A DNA stretch of 7,640 nucleotides, taken from Ignavibacteriales bacterium (lineage in GTDB: Bacteria; Bacteroidota; Ignavibacteria; Ignavibacteriales; Ignavibacteriaceae). Shown piece after piece: positions 1 to 6,648 of this stretch. The notes below the pieces were generated by a model. That model ran no database searches. It was not told the origin of the DNA and saw only the letters and a list, made by a program, of their open reading frames with translations. The stretch spans positions 12,933 to 20,572 of the forward strand of contig PLNZ01000210.1 in the NCBI GenBank assembly GCA_003142915.1, in the 5' to 3' direction. The translations under genes and the position numbers were made by a program. Every line of letters starts with the position of its first letter. The first letter of the stretch is position 1.

Positions 1-79
1 CCTTAGGCTTTGTTTTTTTGTCTTCAAGAAACTATTTTTATTAAGGATAATGAATCTGTCTTTTAATGAAGGATTAATG

Positions 80-637
80 ATGAAAAATTTTAGAAAAATA
101 ATAATAAATTTCATTGCGATTTTTATTGTATCCCTTTTTACCGCGGATATTCAAGCTCAGGATAATTTTGGTATAGGCGTAAATTTTGGCGGCGGTTCAA
201 TCGGCGGCAATCTGCTGAATTCGGGGAGTTTCAATACTTCTTTATTTGTTGAAGGAAATCCGGGATTTAACGGTAATTATTTGATACGCTTAACTTTTGT
301 TTATGTTACCGATATGAATGTTCTTTTACCTAGTAATACCATCAGGTACTACCCTTTTTTAAAAGGTATTTCACTGAAAGGGATTCAGTCCCAGGATTAT
401 GATAATTCAATTTATTCGGAAGAAGGCCTTGGTGTTATCGCACTTAATGACAGGACTTATAGTAGTTTTAACGTGTGGGATTACGGAGCAGCGTTTTCTG
501 TGTTAGTCGGGCTTGACCTTAGACATGGAGTAGAAAAAGGTTTTAAAATCGGGATTGGCGGTGAGTACGGCCTTACTTTTACCAACACTACTGTTAGATA
601 TCTTTCAGCATACCTTCAATCAGAACTTTTCTTCTAA
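80..637 (+). CDS. Small secreted protein, probable outer-membrane beta-barrel
   Basis: I do not recognise a named family. The N-terminus is a classical Sec signal peptide: basic MKNFRK, then a hydrophobic stretch and a plausible signal peptidase I site after IQA (QA|QDN), about 27 residues in. The mature part is rich in Gly, Ser, Asn and aromatic residues, with alternating beta-type segments such as FGIGVNFGGG and FKIGIGGEYGL. It ends in ELFF; a terminal Phe is typical of outer-membrane barrels recognised by the BAM machinery. At about 158 mature residues it would suit a small 8-strand barrel. In-frame ATGs lie at 50, 77 and 80. AAGGA at 69-73 is 6 nt from the ATG at 80 and 3 nt from the one at 77, while the ATG at 50 has AAGGA only 2 nt away and would bury the signal peptide. 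I therefore choose 80 (185 aa). It converges on the S46 peptidase gene. The gene is probably real; its function is unknown. Confidence 0.7.
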   Translation: MKNFRKIIINFIAIFIVSLFTADIQAQDNFGIGVNFGGGSIGGNLLNSGSFNTSLFVEGNPGFNGNYLIRLTFVYVTDMNVLLPSNTIRYYPFLKGISLKGIQSQDYDNSIYSEEGLGVIALNDRTYSSFNVWDYGAAFSVLVGLDLRHGVEKGFKIGIGGEYGLTFTNTTVRYLSAYLQSELFF

Positions 638-689
638 ACTGTAAAACCATTTACAGGCAAGCGGCGGCGTTTTGCCAAAAGAATAAAGT

Positions 690-720
690 AAAAGCCGTCC
701 TTACAAGAAAGACGGCTTTT
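690..720. terminator. Bidirectional intrinsic terminator between convergent genes
   Basis: A perfect 10-bp inverted repeat, AAAAGCCGTC (690-699) and GACGGCTTTT (711-720), has an 11-nt loop. The stem ends in A4/T4, so each strand carries a T-run at the 3' side of the hairpin. T-rich sequence continues on both sides (TTTATTTTT on +, ACTTTATTC on -). It lies between the + gene ending at 637 and the - gene ending at 725, so one hairpin can stop both transcripts. A smaller repeat, GGCAA (656-660) with TTGCC (672-676), lies just upstream and is probably irrelevant. Confidence 0.85.
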
Positions 721-724
721 GAAT

Positions 725-2893
725 TTATTTTTCTGAAACAGCCGAACCCGTTTTTAATTCTTTACTTAATCTTGCAGCCTTGTACAAATTTTTTATTGCC
801 TCCATCATTCCTGCGGAATGGACTGCAACAGTTCTGTTTGTTTCAGTTGTAAAAATAAAATTACCGGGAAGGCTTTCGATGTTACCGTCAAATGCCAATC
901 CGACTATTTGCGCCTTCTCATTTATAACAGGGCTTCCTGAATTACCTCCGATAATATCATTAGTAGAAACAAAATTCATCGGCGTTTCTAAGATAAAATC
1001 CGATGGAGGATTTTGCCATTGTTTTGGTAAATCAAACGGATATTTTTTATCGAAAGAATAATACCTGTCATACAATCCGTAAAATGTTGTATATGGCGGC
1101 GCAATTGTTCCGTTATAAGGATATCCTTTAACAACCCCGTCTGAAATTCTTAAAGTAAAAGTTGCATCGGGCGGAATTGAAGTTCCATAAATTTCAAACA
1201 AAGCTTTACCCAATTCTTCCGAATATGTTGCATCTTGCGATGTTATTTCGCTTACTTTACTCTGCAGTTCATCTTTTTCCGGCTGAGAATTAATGATAAA
1301 ATAGACAAAAGGATCTGTAGAGTTCAAAATAGTATCCGGACCCTGTTTAATTAGTTCCTTTATTTTATCAAGATTAGTTAAGTAAGAATTGCTTAACATA
1401 TAATCGACAGCATCCTGTCCCTTTTTACCGCCGGTTGTTTTTATGATCAGCTCATTATTTGCCCCGATATATTTATAAAACCGATCTATTTGTGCTTTAA
1501 GGATTTCATTCTGCAATTCAGGATAAAATTTATCAGGTATCAGTTTGTTAATAGTACTATCTAATTTAGTTTCTTTATAAGCCTCTTCCCTTCCGTTTTC
1601 CGGAAGCTGTAATTGTTTTGCAAGATAAACTAAATTTTTAGCAATTATAAAATACTGCGAGCTTGTTTGTGGTATTATATTAAAGGCAAAATATTCGTTG
1701 GAAACATCTTTAAGTTGTTTTTGCTCAACGCTTATCTTATCCCACAGATCGCCGTATTGCTCATTCAATTTAGGATTAGACTTAACAGCTTCTTTAAACT
1801 TTCGTTCAAAATCAATTTTCTTTTGCATCAGAACAGGATCTCTTAAACCTGCCAGCATCCCAGTGTAAGCTTTTTGAGAATTAGAATAAGAGAATAACCG
1901 ATTTTGAAGCCCGGCGGTTTTTTCCGGGTGTTTTGCAATAACACTGCTGTAAATATTCACAAATGAATCCATCATTTCTAAATTGCGCGGATATTGAGTA
2001 TCCCGGACATACTGGAGCTGAGCAATTGTTTTCAAACGATCCGTATGTCCCGGATTTCCAACTACGAAAACAGGCTCGCCGGGTGCTGCGCCATTTTGAC
2101 TCCAGTGAAAATAATGTTCCGTCTTTAATGGCTTGCCGTTATCATAAACTCTGAAGAAATTACAATCAAGATCGTACCGAGGATAGGTAAAATTATCATA
2201 ATCACCGCCGAAATATCCAAGTGCCGCTTCCGGAGAAAATACTAATCTTACGTCATTATATCTTTTATATCCATATAATGAGTATTTACCTCCGTTAAAA
2301 AGTGTAACTATCTGAATTTTTAGTCCGGTTGCTTTTCCTTCTTTAACTTCAAGGTTTTTTATAGCATTTTTTTCATCAGCAACTTTTTCTTCAGGAGTTT
2401 TTTCTCCATTGCTTGCTGATTGAATTTCGTCCGTAACATCTTTTATTAATACTAATTGATCAACAAATAAGCCGGGCACCGGTCTTTCATCTTCTAACGT
2501 AACTGCATAAAAACCGTTATTATATAAATCTTCTCCCTGTTTAGTCACTTCTTCAACCGATTCCCTTCCACAATGATGATTTGTCATTACCAAACCGTCT
2601 GCCGAAACAAAAGAAGCGGAGCAGTAATTTGCAAAACGCAAGGCAGACATGCGCACATTTTTCAGCCATTCTTCAGTCGGCTGAAAATTATATTCTTTTT
2701 GAAAATAATCTAAAGGCGGGTAATCGAAAGTCCACATTGTACCTGTATCATACTTGCCCGCTTTAACCGTATCAAGTTTTAACCAGCTATTTGAAACACG
2801 TATTCCCCTTTGCGAACTAGAACAACCCGCAATAACAAACATCGCCATCAGTAAAGCAAAAACAGAATCAAATTTTTGAAAGAAGCTCTTCAT
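725..2893 (-). CDS. S46 family dipeptidyl-peptidase (DPP7/DPP11-like), lipoprotein
   Basis: A serine exopeptidase predicted to cut dipeptides from peptide N-termini outside the cytoplasm. At 722 aa it matches the family's usual ~700-720 aa. Residues 1-23 form a lipoprotein signal with lipobox IAGC (lipidated Cys24, then SSS), so the enzyme should be membrane-anchored. The chymotrypsin-like triad is visible: TNHHC at 104-108 (His107 by analogy with chymotrypsin's HC), Asp243 in PRYDLD, and Ser652 in GGNSGSP. The residue 18 positions after the Ser is Gly670 (FDGN). From memory of the family, Gly here is DPP7-like (hydrophobic P1), whereas DPP11 has Arg for Asp/Glu. The segment DNFTYPR (233-239) aligns with DNWMWPR of characterised members, with the Trp that helps hold the peptide N-terminus replaced by Phe235. 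That suggests a divergent S46 subgroup, so the exact specificity is open. The start ATG has AAAGGGA 5 nt upstream (2899-2905). The gene is intact and monocistronic by spacing. Confidence 0.93.
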   Translation of the reverse strand: MKSFFQKFDSVFALLMAMFVIAGCSSSQRGIRVSNSWLKLDTVKAGKYDTGTMWTFDYPPLDYFQKEYNFQPTEEWLKNVRMSALRFANYCSASFVSADGLVMTNHHCGRESVEEVTKQGEDLYNNGFYAVTLEDERPVPGLFVDQLVLIKDVTDEIQSASNGEKTPEEKVADEKNAIKNLEVKEGKATGLKIQIVTLFNGGKYSLYGYKRYNDVRLVFSPEAALGYFGGDYDNFTYPRYDLDCNFFRVYDNGKPLKTEHYFHWSQNGAAPGEPVFVVGNPGHTDRLKTIAQLQYVRDTQYPRNLEMMDSFVNIYSSVIAKHPEKTAGLQNRLFSYSNSQKAYTGMLAGLRDPVLMQKKIDFERKFKEAVKSNPKLNEQYGDLWDKISVEQKQLKDVSNEYFAFNIIPQTSSQYFIIAKNLVYLAKQLQLPENGREEAYKETKLDSTINKLIPDKFYPELQNEILKAQIDRFYKYIGANNELIIKTTGGKKGQDAVDYMLSNSYLTNLDKIKELIKQGPDTILNSTDPFVYFIINSQPEKDELQSKVSEITSQDATYSEELGKALFEIYGTSIPPDATFTLRISDGVVKGYPYNGTIAPPYTTFYGLYDRYYSFDKKYPFDLPKQWQNPPSDFILETPMNFVSTNDIIGGNSGSPVINEKAQIVGLAFDGNIESLPGNFIFTTETNRTVAVHSAGMMEAIKNLYKAARLSKELKTGSAVSEK

Positions 2894-3299
2894 AACTATC
2901 CCTTTATTAATGAATTAAATAAAGTTTTAATCCAATATGTTTTTTATAAATAAATGTTGGTTCAGTAATTTTATATTTTTTTAGTAAAAGTGAAGTCAAA
3001 TGCAGATTGGATTTTTTTTGCAGGGTATTACACATAAATTTGAAATGTAAGACCAAATTAAAAGCTTTGTATATAAACAATTGAACTATTTAATGTCAGA
3101 TTTAATCAAATATTCTTCAATATATTTGCCGGCACACTATTTAATTTACAAAGTCATCTCTTCTAATAGCAAAATAATAGCATAAGAGATATAAATGTTT
3201 TGTTTACCTTGAAAAAAGAAGATACCACTCTCACCTTTTCATATAAAGTGAAAAGAAATTACAACAATTTTTCGGTTGCTAAAGAATTAGAGCAAGAAA
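2894..3299. other. AT-rich intergenic region, no gene called
   Basis: These 406 bp separate two minus-strand genes. The stretch next to 2893 must hold the 5' leader and promoter of the S46 peptidase, but I see no convincing -35/-10 pair or TTTG/TAnnTTTG Bacteroidota-type promoter. An AT-rich inverted repeat, CTTTTCA (3235-3241) with TGAAAAG (3249-3255), lies 45 nt beyond the stop of the zinc-ribbon gene. It could be a weak terminator but has no adjacent T-run. A short open frame at 3209-3355 (+) is treated as doubtful. No RNA gene or larger repeat is visible. Confidence 0.6.
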
Positions 3300-3623
3300 T
3301 TAGATGTATGAATCCGGCTGATATAGCGGCTCAATTTCCCATTCATCTTCTATAGTACCGACACAGTGTGAACACTTGGGTACGCTGAAAACTACCTTTT
3401 CTTCATTCGGCGTAGCGCGCACAAAGTTCAAAATTGTTTTACAGCTTGAGCATTGTACAACATGCGAAGTAGTAGTTTTAGTACTACATTCAGGGCATAA
3501 AAAACCCAATTCGCCCGGTGTTTCCTGCGGATTCACCAGGAAAATAGCATTACATTTCGAATTGTTGCATTTTGCGAAGTGCCATTTGACCGTATAATTA
3601 GTTGCGATAATCCTAATCCTCAT
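3300..3623 (-). CDS. Small double zinc-ribbon protein, function unknown
   Basis: A 107-aa cytoplasmic protein (no signal peptide, no membrane segment) that I cannot assign to a named family. Its defining feature is four cysteine pairs: Cys19/Cys24 (CNNSKC), Cys43/Cys46 (CPEC), Cys58/Cys61 (CSSC) and Cys84/Cys87 (CSHC). Pairs 1+2 and 3+4 fit two consecutive treble-clef or zinc-ribbon knuckles, each binding one Zn(II), joined by a Thr/Ser-rich linker (TKTTTSHVV). The acidic tail (IEDEWEIEP) follows the last knuckle. Zinc ribbons of this kind bind nucleic acid or act as protein adaptors; I infer no more. I chose the ATG at 3623. A TTG three codons upstream (3632) is also in frame, and neither has a clear Shine-Dalgarno. 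The gene is divergent from the phosphomannomutase gene across a 207-bp spacer. The Cys pattern and sensible composition argue that it is real. Confidence 0.75.
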   Translation of the reverse strand: MRIRIIATNYTVKWHFAKCNNSKCNAIFLVNPQETPGELGFLCPECSTKTTTSHVVQCSSCKTILNFVRATPNEEKVVFSVPKCSHCVGTIEDEWEIEPLYQPDSYI

Positions 3624-3734
3624 ATTTTTCAAGTTCTAAAGTAATTAGTTATAATAAGAAAATCCATTCAAAAATAATCCCCTTTAGTTAATTATTTTAA
3701 ATTGAATCAATAGTTTATTTTTTTAAATTTGATT

Positions 3735-3763
3735 TTCAAAATTATAAACTTACATCATATAAT
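3735..3763 (+). promoter_or_regulatory. Putative promoter of the phosphomannomutase gene
   Basis: A perfect TATAAT lies at 3758-3763, 67 nt before the ATG. TTCAAA at 3735-3740 is 17 nt upstream and matches TTGACA at 4 of 6 positions. A Bacteroidota-style reading is also possible: TTTG at 3728-3731, then 19 nt, then TACAT at 3751, which matches TAnnTTTG only partly. The region is AT-rich, so a chance match is possible. Confidence 0.4.
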
Positions 3764-3830
3764 GTTATTCAGTAGTATTTCCACGAATTATTTTTCAATA
3801 TATTATCAAAATTTAACCGGAGTTTAACTA

Positions 3831-5177
3831 ATGGACAAAATAGAATGTTTTAAAGCCTATGATATCAGAGGAAAAGTTCCAGGTGACCTTCACCCCGAAC
3901 TTGCTTATAAAATAGGTCTCACTTATGCAAAATTTATTAATGCAAAAAAAGTTATTATAGGTCATGACGCACGGAAGTCTTCGGAGGAAATTTGCAATGC
4001 GCTTTCTAAAGGATTGACCGATTTCGGAGCAGATGTTATTGATATTGGTCTTTGCGGCACTGAAATGATTTACTATGGTACGCCATATCTGGAAGGCGAC
4101 GGAGGAATTATGATAACCGCAAGTCATAACCCACCGGAATATAACGGTATGAAATTCGTTGGTAAAGGTTCCGTACCTGTAGGATATGATTCCGGCTTGC
4201 AGACAATAGAGAAAATGATTTTAACCGGTGATTTCCCAAAAATTTCAGATAATCCGGGTACCGTTTCTCAAAAAGATATAATGATCAGCTTTATAAATAA
4301 TTTAAGACATTTCTATGATGCAAAAAAGATAAATCCTTTTAATGTAGTTGTAAACGCGGGCAACGGATGCGCAGGGCTGTCTTTAAACGTCATTGAAAAG
4401 GATCTACCTATTAAAATGATAAAAGTTTTTTTTGATCCCGATCCGGATTTTCCGAATGGCGTTCCCAATCCGCTGTTGCTTGAAAACAGGCAGGTAACAA
4501 TTGATGCTGTCCTTTCCAACAAAGCTGATCTCGGAGTAGCCTGGGATGGTGATTATGACCGGTGCTTCTTTTTTGACGAAAATGGAAATTTTATCGAAGG
4601 CTATTATATAGTCGGATTGCTCGCAAAATCAATTTTAAAAAAACATCCCGGCGAAAAAATAATTCATGATCCAAGACTTGTCTGGAATACAGTTGAAGTT
4701 GTTAAAAAAAGCGGCGGTATTCCTGTGCTTTCAAAAAGCGGGCATGCTTTCATCAAAGCGAAAATGAGAGAAGTAAATGCAATTTACGGCGGTGAAATGT
4801 CTGCACATCATTATTTCCGTGAGAATTCATATTCGGACAGCGGAATGATTCCGTTTTTGCTAATTATGCAGCTTATGTCTGAAGAGAACAAACCACTTTC
4901 ACAACTTGTGGAAGAAATGATTCACAATTATCCGTGTTCCGGTGAAATAAATTCCAAGATTGCGGACCCTGCAAATAAGCTCAAAGAGATAGAAAAAAAA
5001 TATTCAAACGGGAAAGTCGATTATCTTGACGGAGTGAGCGTTGAGTTTGATACATGGCGATTTAACTTAAGAATATCAAACACAGAACCAATCATCCGGT
5101 TGAATGTTGAAAGCAGAGGCGATATAAATTTAATGAAGAAAAAGACTGAAGAGCTTTTAAAAGCTATTAGGAGCTAA
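3831..5177 (+). CDS. manB: Phosphomannomutase/phosphoglucomutase (ManB/CpsG type)
   Basis: Interconverts hexose 6-phosphate and hexose 1-phosphate (mannose, probably also glucose), feeding GDP-mannose or related nucleotide sugars for surface polysaccharides. At 448 aa it has the full four-domain alpha-D-phosphohexomutase layout. Motifs in order: N-terminal YDIRGKVPGDL (10-20); catalytic phosphoserine loop TASHNP with Ser98; Mg-binding loop DGDYDR (Asp239, Asp241, Asp243, Arg244); sugar-binding loop GGEMSAHHYF (320-329); and C-terminal phosphate-binding loop RISNTEPIIR (Arg414, Ser416, Thr418, Arg423). The GEMSAHHYFR...DSGMIP stretch closely resembles enterobacterial CpsG/ManB, which favours phosphomannomutase over a glucosamine mutase. 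GGAG at 3819-3822, 8 nt before the ATG, supports the start. It is a single gene followed by a weak terminator. The choice between mannose and glucose as main substrate is not settled by sequence. Confidence 0.93.
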   Translation: MDKIECFKAYDIRGKVPGDLHPELAYKIGLTYAKFINAKKVIIGHDARKSSEEICNALSKGLTDFGADVIDIGLCGTEMIYYGTPYLEGDGGIMITASHNPPEYNGMKFVGKGSVPVGYDSGLQTIEKMILTGDFPKISDNPGTVSQKDIMISFINNLRHFYDAKKINPFNVVVNAGNGCAGLSLNVIEKDLPIKMIKVFFDPDPDFPNGVPNPLLLENRQVTIDAVLSNKADLGVAWDGDYDRCFFFDENGNFIEGYYIVGLLAKSILKKHPGEKIIHDPRLVWNTVEVVKKSGGIPVLSKSGHAFIKAKMREVNAIYGGEMSAHHYFRENSYSDSGMIPFLLIMQLMSEENKPLSQLVEEMIHNYPCSGEINSKIADPANKLKEIEKKYSNGKVDYLDGVSVEFDTWRFNLRISNTEPIIRLNVESRGDINLMKKKTEELLKAIRS

Positions 5178-5185
5178 TTTTTTTT
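5166..5185 (+). terminator. Weak intrinsic terminator overlapping the manB stop codon
   Basis: A 5-bp hairpin, ATTAG (5166-5170) and CTAAT (5174-5178) with a GAG loop, runs directly into seven more T residues (5179-5185). The stop codon sits in the 3' arm. The stem is short and AT-rich, so termination would be inefficient by itself, but the T-run placement is right. Confidence 0.35.
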
Positions 5186-5231
5186 AGTCAAAATTATTAC
5201 GATTATTTAGACTTTAGAATAGAATGAAGGT

Positions 5232-5264
5232 TTTATATGTCGTCCCTAGCGGGACTTTATATGT
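5232..5264. repeat. Short palindrome flanked by 9-bp direct repeats
   Basis: A hairpin GTCCC-TAGC-GGGAC (5242-5255) is bracketed by exact direct repeats TTTATATGT at 5232-5240 and 5256-5264. The GC-rich core contrasts with its AT-rich surroundings. The arrangement looks like a tiny palindromic element inserted with a target duplication, or a site built from two half-copies. No T-run follows, so it is not a standard terminator. Confidence 0.6.
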
Positions 5265-5284
5265 TTTCCTTTATTCATTTTCCA

Positions 5285-5318
5285 ACAGATCCGCCTAGCG
5301 GCGGACAGATCCGCCTAG
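5285..5318. repeat. 20-bp-period direct repeat containing a GC-rich hairpin
   Basis: ACAGATCCGCCTAG occurs exactly at 5285-5298 and again at 5305-5318, a 20-nt period. The first copy and its continuation form TCCGCC-TAGC-GGCGGA (5290-5305), a perfect 6-bp stem with the same TAGC loop as the hairpin at 5242. The second copy lacks the 3' arm (it continues TCGGGC), so it looks like a truncated or diverged unit. Confidence 0.65.
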
Positions 5319-5556
5319 TCGGGCAAGTTTGTAGCATAAGGAAGAAAAAATAAAGCAAAGTGCCGTAGATAGATACATAAAAATCTAATATAATCTATGA
5401 ATAAAATAATTGGCATCAATTAGAAAATTCATTCTTTATGATTGACGTATATATGTGATTTCGAAAAAGATAGAACAGTTCATGTTATAATTTCGAACAA
5501 CGGGTTATAAATATAAAATTTTTAGACACTGAACTTCCGTCACGGTCGTCTCGTTT

Positions 5557-6648
5557 CTACATGTGCAATTTCTTTACTGCCGCTTTTAAATTATCGATAG
5601 AAAAATTCCTGAAATTCCAATCTCCTAAAATCTTCCCGTTTTGTAAGAGCCATATTCTCGGCGGGGAGCCTTTAATAAGAGTAAAAAATGTTTCCTCATC
5701 CAAAAATTTATAAGGGAAGTTTGTTTTGGTTTTATTAATAAATTCCGGGAGCTGTTTCTTATCTCCAAAGAGTAGAAAATACACCGGAGGCAGATTCATT
5801 TCTTTATTTAGCTTACCTATTCCCGCTGCTGTTTCAATACAATCATCACAATCCATATTCAATACCGCAACAATTTCCTTCCCCCTGCTAAAATCAACCG
5901 TAACGCCGCCGCTGAAATTTTTAAAGGCAGCCACAGGTAAATTTTCATTTTCTTTTATATCACGCCGAACTGTGGTATCCATTTTCTTATAAGAAACTTT
6001 AACCGGGGGTATATTTATTTCCTTTTGTTTTTCAGTAACGGCAGTACCCTGTTTTGTAACTTTATTTTTTTCGTTTCCGGTTACTATCTGAAAGCGCTTA
6101 ACGGGGAAAAATAAAAATACAGGCACAAATGAAATCAGCACAAATGATGCGGGCAGCAGCCAGTTCTTACCGGTTTCGTTTTCGATTAGTCTATAAAGAT
6201 AAACGAGCGCAGCAATCAAAATAATATTTTTTAATATTGCCTCTAAAGGAGTCATGATTATAATCTGTCCAAAGCAGCCGCAATCACCGGCAAAACCATT
6301 ATAAATGATTACACGTACAAGATCCAGAGTGAAGACAGCAAGCAAAACTATTGCAGCCGGAACAAAAAACTTTTTTATATAATTATTTTGCAGAAAAGAC
6401 AGACCAAGAAAAATCTCAAACGCTATAACGAGTCTGGCAAGGATAATTACGGCAAGCCAGCTTGTTATCCCTTGTGATATAATCTGAACCTCAAATGCCA
6501 AAATAGGAAATAGTTTTACAATTCCGGAAAAGATAAAAAGACAGCCTATAAAAATTTTTATAGTAATAATTTTATTTGATTTTGGAAACCGGATATAAAC
6601 CTCCCGTGAAATTGTTAAAATAGCCACGACCTTTGCCGAAGGCACCAC
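5557..6648 (-). CDS. MauE/DoxX-like membrane protein fused to a thioredoxin-like domain
   Basis: A predicted inner-membrane thiol-redox protein. With residue 1 at the GTG at 6648, hydrophobic helices fall at about 30-50, 62-84, 94-115, 133-153 and 163-181. The conserved GDCGCFG (121-127, Cys123/Cys125) between helices 3 and 4 is the hallmark of the MauE branch of DoxX-like proteins. A charged linker (about 185-240) leads to a soluble domain with CDDC (Cys267-Cys270) after a beta strand (KEIVAVLNMD) and GSPP (327-330), a plausible thioredoxin cis-Pro; this is a thioredoxin/redoxin fold. MauE acts with the thioredoxin-like MauD in methylamine dehydrogenase maturation, so a one-chain relay is the natural inference; no mau genes are visible. 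The start is uncertain. GTGs at 6648, 6645 and 6627 lie in a repeat element, whereas the only strong Shine-Dalgarno (6600-6605) precedes an ATC at 6594. The coordinates given are the maximal frame; the mature core starts near residue 28. Confidence 0.82.
   Translation of the reverse strand: MVPSAKVVAILTISREVYIRFPKSNKIITIKIFIGCLFIFSGIVKLFPILAFEVQIISQGITSWLAVIILARLVIAFEIFLGLSFLQNNYIKKFFVPAAIVLLAVFTLDLVRVIIYNGFAGDCGCFGQIIIMTPLEAILKNIILIAALVYLYRLIENETGKNWLLPASFVLISFVPVFLFFPVKRFQIVTGNEKNKVTKQGTAVTEKQKEINIPPVKVSYKKMDTTVRRDIKENENLPVAAFKNFSGGVTVDFSRGKEIVAVLNMDCDDCIETAAGIGKLNKEMNLPPVYFLLFGDKKQLPEFINKTKTNFPYKFLDEETFFTLIKGSPPRIWLLQNGKILGDWNFRNFSIDNLKAAVKKLHM
6600..6605 (-). promoter_or_regulatory. Strong Shine-Dalgarno in front of a non-standard start
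   Basis: GGGAGG on the minus strand is the best ribosome-binding site in the window. It lies inside the maximal frame of the MauE-Trx gene, 5 nt before ATC (6594-6592). No ATG, GTG or TTG occurs at proper spacing. Either ATC (or a nearby ATT) is used, the original ATG has mutated or been misread, or the match is fortuitous. Confidence 0.45.

Larger units (their letters stand above)
5186..5556. other. Intergenic region between convergent genes, with short repeats
   Basis: About 370 bp separate manB (+) and the MauE-Trx gene (-). Two GC-rich hairpin repeats at 5232-5318 stand out and are listed separately. From 5330 to 5556 the sequence is plain AT-rich DNA with stops in all frames. I see no coding region, RNA gene or strong terminator for the minus-strand gene there. 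Confidence 0.6.

Noticed and set aside
50..79. Upstream ATG at 50 as start of the first gene
   Set aside because: AAGGA is only 2 nt away and the added residues would precede a standard signal peptide; the ATG at 80 has better spacing.
780..1061. Plus-strand open frame of 93 codons
   Set aside because: Antisense shadow of the S46 peptidase C-terminal region, which has conserved catalytic motifs; no signal of its own.
1963..2766. Two plus-strand frames of about 60 codons (1963-2154, 2581-2766)
   Set aside because: Antisense to the S46 gene, no ribosome-binding site, composition not protein-like.
3376..3597. Plus-strand 73-codon frame opposite the zinc-ribbon gene
   Set aside because: The minus strand encodes the regular four-Cys-pair pattern; the plus frame reads as its antisense shadow.
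3828..4127. Minus-strand 99-codon frame opposite the manB N-terminus
   Set aside because: It overlaps the phosphoserine-loop coding sequence of an unmistakable phosphohexomutase and is rich in Cys/Phe/Asn as expected for antisense; 4313-4522 is rejected on the same grounds.
5726..5992. Plus-strand 88-codon frame inside the MauE-Trx gene
   Set aside because: Antisense shadow of the thioredoxin-like domain and linker.
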